From: Bacteroidota bacterium
GTDB taxonomy: Bacteria; Bacteroidota; Bacteroidia; Bacteroidales; CAJPTX01
Assembly: GCA_002748015.1 (NCBI GenBank)
Contig: PDRH01000059.1
Span: 1 to 7,547 of the forward strand
Length of the DNA: 7,547 nucleotides
Direction: 5' to 3'
This document shows positions 6,205 to 7,547 of this stretch, in pieces. The notes below the pieces were generated by a model, which saw only the letters and a program-made list of their open reading frames with translations, did no database searches and had not been told where the DNA came from. The position numbers were made by a program, and so were the translations under genes. The first letter of the stretch is position 1, and every line of letters starts with the position of its first letter.

Positions 6205-7102
6205 CCTGACCTCTTTTCATCTGATCGCTGACGGTGGATCGACTAGCGTAAAGTGGGCGCTAGTTGATGCTCAAAGCGAAGCGATACGCCAATTCCGTAG
6301 CCTTCCGCTCAATCCAATCCTTCATTCGCATCAGCATCTTGAGGAGCGTCTCAGTTCGCTGGTGGCTGATCACATCGTGCAGCCTAGCTACGTGCGCAGT
6401 ATCCGTTTTTATGGGGCTGCCTGTGGGCCTGATCAGGGGCAGGAGGCTTTACGTACCCTTTTTCAGCGCTATTTCCCCAATGCAAGTATAGTGGTAGACT
6501 CTGACCTAATGGCGGCCGCTGTGGCTTCGTATTCTTCTGGGGAGGGGGTTGTGGGCATATTGGGCACGGGTAGCAATGCGGCCTACTACGCCGGTGGCCA
6601 GCTGGAGTATCTCCGCCCCTCCCTCGGCTTTATACTAGGCGATGAGGGAAGCGGAGCGGCCATTGGCAAACGGGTTATTCGCGACTGGCTCTACGATCAG
6701 CTTGATGCCTCCACAGTTGAAGTACTCCACCGCTTTCACGGTAAGCAGCTCGGCATCATACGTAGTGCGGAAGGTCTATATAATTCATTGCCGATTGTCT
6801 CTAGGGTGTACGGGGGTAGCGATCCTAGTGCCTTCTTGGCTTCCTTCGCCAAGACAGCGACAGAGCATCGAGACTTGCCCTACTTTGCTACCTTGTTGCA
6901 AGAGGTGATGCTTGATTTTGTTCGCTACCTAGCATACCCACAGTCCAAGGGGCGGTCTGCAAGCCTCCGTCTTGTAGGTTCGCTGGCTGAGCGTTGTCCG
7001 AATGAGCTAAGCCGTGCATGCAGAGAGTACGGCTTAGTCTACGAGGGGGCCATTGCCAATCCGATAGACGAGATGATCGCCCAGCGACTGTGGAATGAGT
7101 AA
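6197..7102 (+). CDS. BadF/BadG-family ATPase, probable amino-sugar kinase
   Basis: Member of the BadF/BadG/BcrA/BcrD branch of the ASKHA fold, which includes N-acetylglucosamine and N-acetylmuramic acid kinases. Visible sites: phosphate-1 loop ADGGSTSVKW (11-20), acidic DSDLMAA (101-107) where the catalytic base usually lies, phosphate-2 loop GILGTGSNAAYY (120-131), LGFILGDEGSGAAIGK (143-158), and a late glycine segment LVGSLAE followed by VYEGAIANP. The 301-residue length suits the single-domain sugar kinases rather than the radical-enzyme activators, and I see no CxxC cluster ligands. The start ATG (6197) lies inside the end of murF, sharing the bases ATGAGTAG, so the two are almost surely cotranscribed and coupled. 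That pairing suggests peptidoglycan sugar recycling; whether the substrate is GlcNAc, MurNAc or glucosamine cannot be told from sequence. Confidence 0.85.
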   Translation: MSSLTSFHLIADGGSTSVKWALVDAQSEAIRQFRSLPLNPILHSHQHLEERLSSLVADHIVQPSYVRSIRFYGAACGPDQGQEALRTLFQRYFPNASIVVDSDLMAAAVASYSSGEGVVGILGTGSNAAYYAGGQLEYLRPSLGFILGDEGSGAAIGKRVIRDWLYDQLDASTVEVLHRFHGKQLGIIRSAEGLYNSLPIVSRVYGGSDPSAFLASFAKTATEHRDLPYFATLLQEVMLDFVRYLAYPQSKGRSASLRLVGSLAERCPNELSRACREYGLVYEGAIANPIDEMIAQRLWNE

Positions 7103-7176
7103 ATTCCGTAATCCCTGGCCAAGCCGCACTCTAGCCAAGTCACCTGATGCTCGGCGGGGGGCGTGGCCTGCGCTTT

Positions 7177-7233
7177 CTATGGAGCCCCCATCATCCTGTC
7201 CGTACGGGCAGGTCCATAGCACTACACCTTTTT
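7177..7233 (+). terminator. Probable structured terminator after the kinase gene
   Basis: CCTGTCC (7195-7201) pairs with GGGCAGG (7206-7212) around a GTAC loop, with one U-G pair. Directly stacked outside it, CTATGGA (7177-7183) pairs with TCCATAG (7213-7219), leaving an 11-base bulge (7184-7194) on the 5' side. TTTTT follows at 7229-7233, nine bases after the stem, so it is not a canonical terminator. It lies between two convergent genes. Confidence 0.45.
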
Positions 7234-7259
7234 AGTCCATATGCGCCAATCGGATCTCT

Positions 7260-7547
7260 TCACAGTTCTTTTAGCCAGTTCTGGATTAAGCGTACGCCAT
7301 CGTGCGTCATGTACGACTCCGGGTGGAATTGTACTCCCCAGATGGGTAGCTCCTTATGAGTTAGGGAGAGGATCCTCTCCTCTTCGTCCTCGCTGCTAAC
7401 CCGAAGGCAGCCGGGGAGTCCATTCCTGTCAACGCTCCATGAGTGGTATCGTCCCACGAGCGTAGGGCTAGCTATCCCCTCCCACATCCCAGCCGTTTCC
7501 AGGATATGGCATCTGCTTCTTATCCCATGTAGCGGGTGTTCGAGTTG
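7260..7547 (-). CDS. trpG: Glutamine amidotransferase TrpG/PabA, C-terminal part (N-terminus outside window)
   Basis: Class-I glutamine amidotransferase subunit that releases ammonia from glutamine for anthranilate synthase (TrpE) or aminodeoxychorismate synthase (PabB). Only the last 95 codons lie here; the frame stays open to the window edge. Reading on from the edge gives LEHPLHGI..., then VGRYHSWSVDRNGLPGCL, then GVQFHPES. The final motif holds the His and Glu of the Cys-His-Glu triad; the nucleophilic Cys is off the window. GRYHSW and the HG before it are typical of the TrpG/PabA family rather than of other amidotransferases. The internal ATG at 7487 is not the start, because homology continues upstream of it. 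The stop (TGA, 7260-7262) faces the kinase gene with a 157-base gap. TrpG and PabA cannot be told apart without the partner gene. Confidence 0.9.
   Translation of the reverse strand, partial: QLEHPLHGIRSRCHILETAGMWEGIASPTLVGRYHSWSVDRNGLPGCLRVSSEDEEERILSLTHKELPIWGVQFHPESYMTHDGVRLIQNWLKEL

Noticed and set aside
1..7547. CRISPR array, insertion sequence, prophage or integrase
   Set aside because: No regularly spaced repeats, transposase or integrase motifs, or attachment-like direct repeats were seen on either strand.

Overview
The window looks like a chromosomal segment of a Bacteroidota (Bacteroidetes) species of moderate GC, most likely near Bacteroidales/Porphyromonadaceae. The grounds are a PorP/SprF-family outer-membrane protein beside a GldJ-type FGE-fold lipoprotein (families confined to the phylum) and several copies of the phylum's -7 promoter element TAnnTTTG in intergenic DNA. 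The genus is inference; no 16S is present.

Layout. Positions 1-52 are the 3' end of a 5S rRNA, followed by a strong intrinsic terminator (61-96) that closes an rRNA operon. A gene-poor stretch (97-420) holds a weaker second terminator-like hairpin and an unassigned promoter-like motif. On the minus strand, ddl (421-1410) encodes D-alanine--D-alanine ligase. A divergent intergenic region (1411-1698) carries the ddl promoter and a plus-strand promoter. That second promoter probably drives a small two-helix membrane protein (1699-1935), a PorP/SprF-family barrel (2001-3068) and a GldJ-type lipoprotein (3174-4718). A perfect 50-bp palindrome (4734-4783) separates this unit from the next, which has its own -7 box: murF (4861-6204) overlapping a BadF/BadG-type sugar kinase (6197-7102). 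The window ends inside a convergent minus-strand gene, the C-terminal part of a TrpG/PabA glutamine amidotransferase (7260-7547).

How the genes fit together. Ddl makes D-Ala-D-Ala and MurF attaches that dipeptide to UDP-MurNAc-tripeptide, so two consecutive steps of peptidoglycan precursor synthesis flank the secretion/gliding genes. The kinase fused to murF by overlap may recycle amino sugars (inference). The PorP-like and GldJ-like proteins are envelope components linked to type IX secretion and gliding. The locus is therefore an envelope-biogenesis neighbourhood. I see no CRISPR array, transposase, integrase or tRNA, and no clear sign of horizontal transfer. The most unusual items are the arginine-rich C-terminal tail of the PorP-like protein, the loop-less 50-bp palindrome, the small glycine-rich membrane protein leading the unit, and an orphan promoter-like motif aimed at the 3' end of ddl. 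I found no convincing wholly new system.
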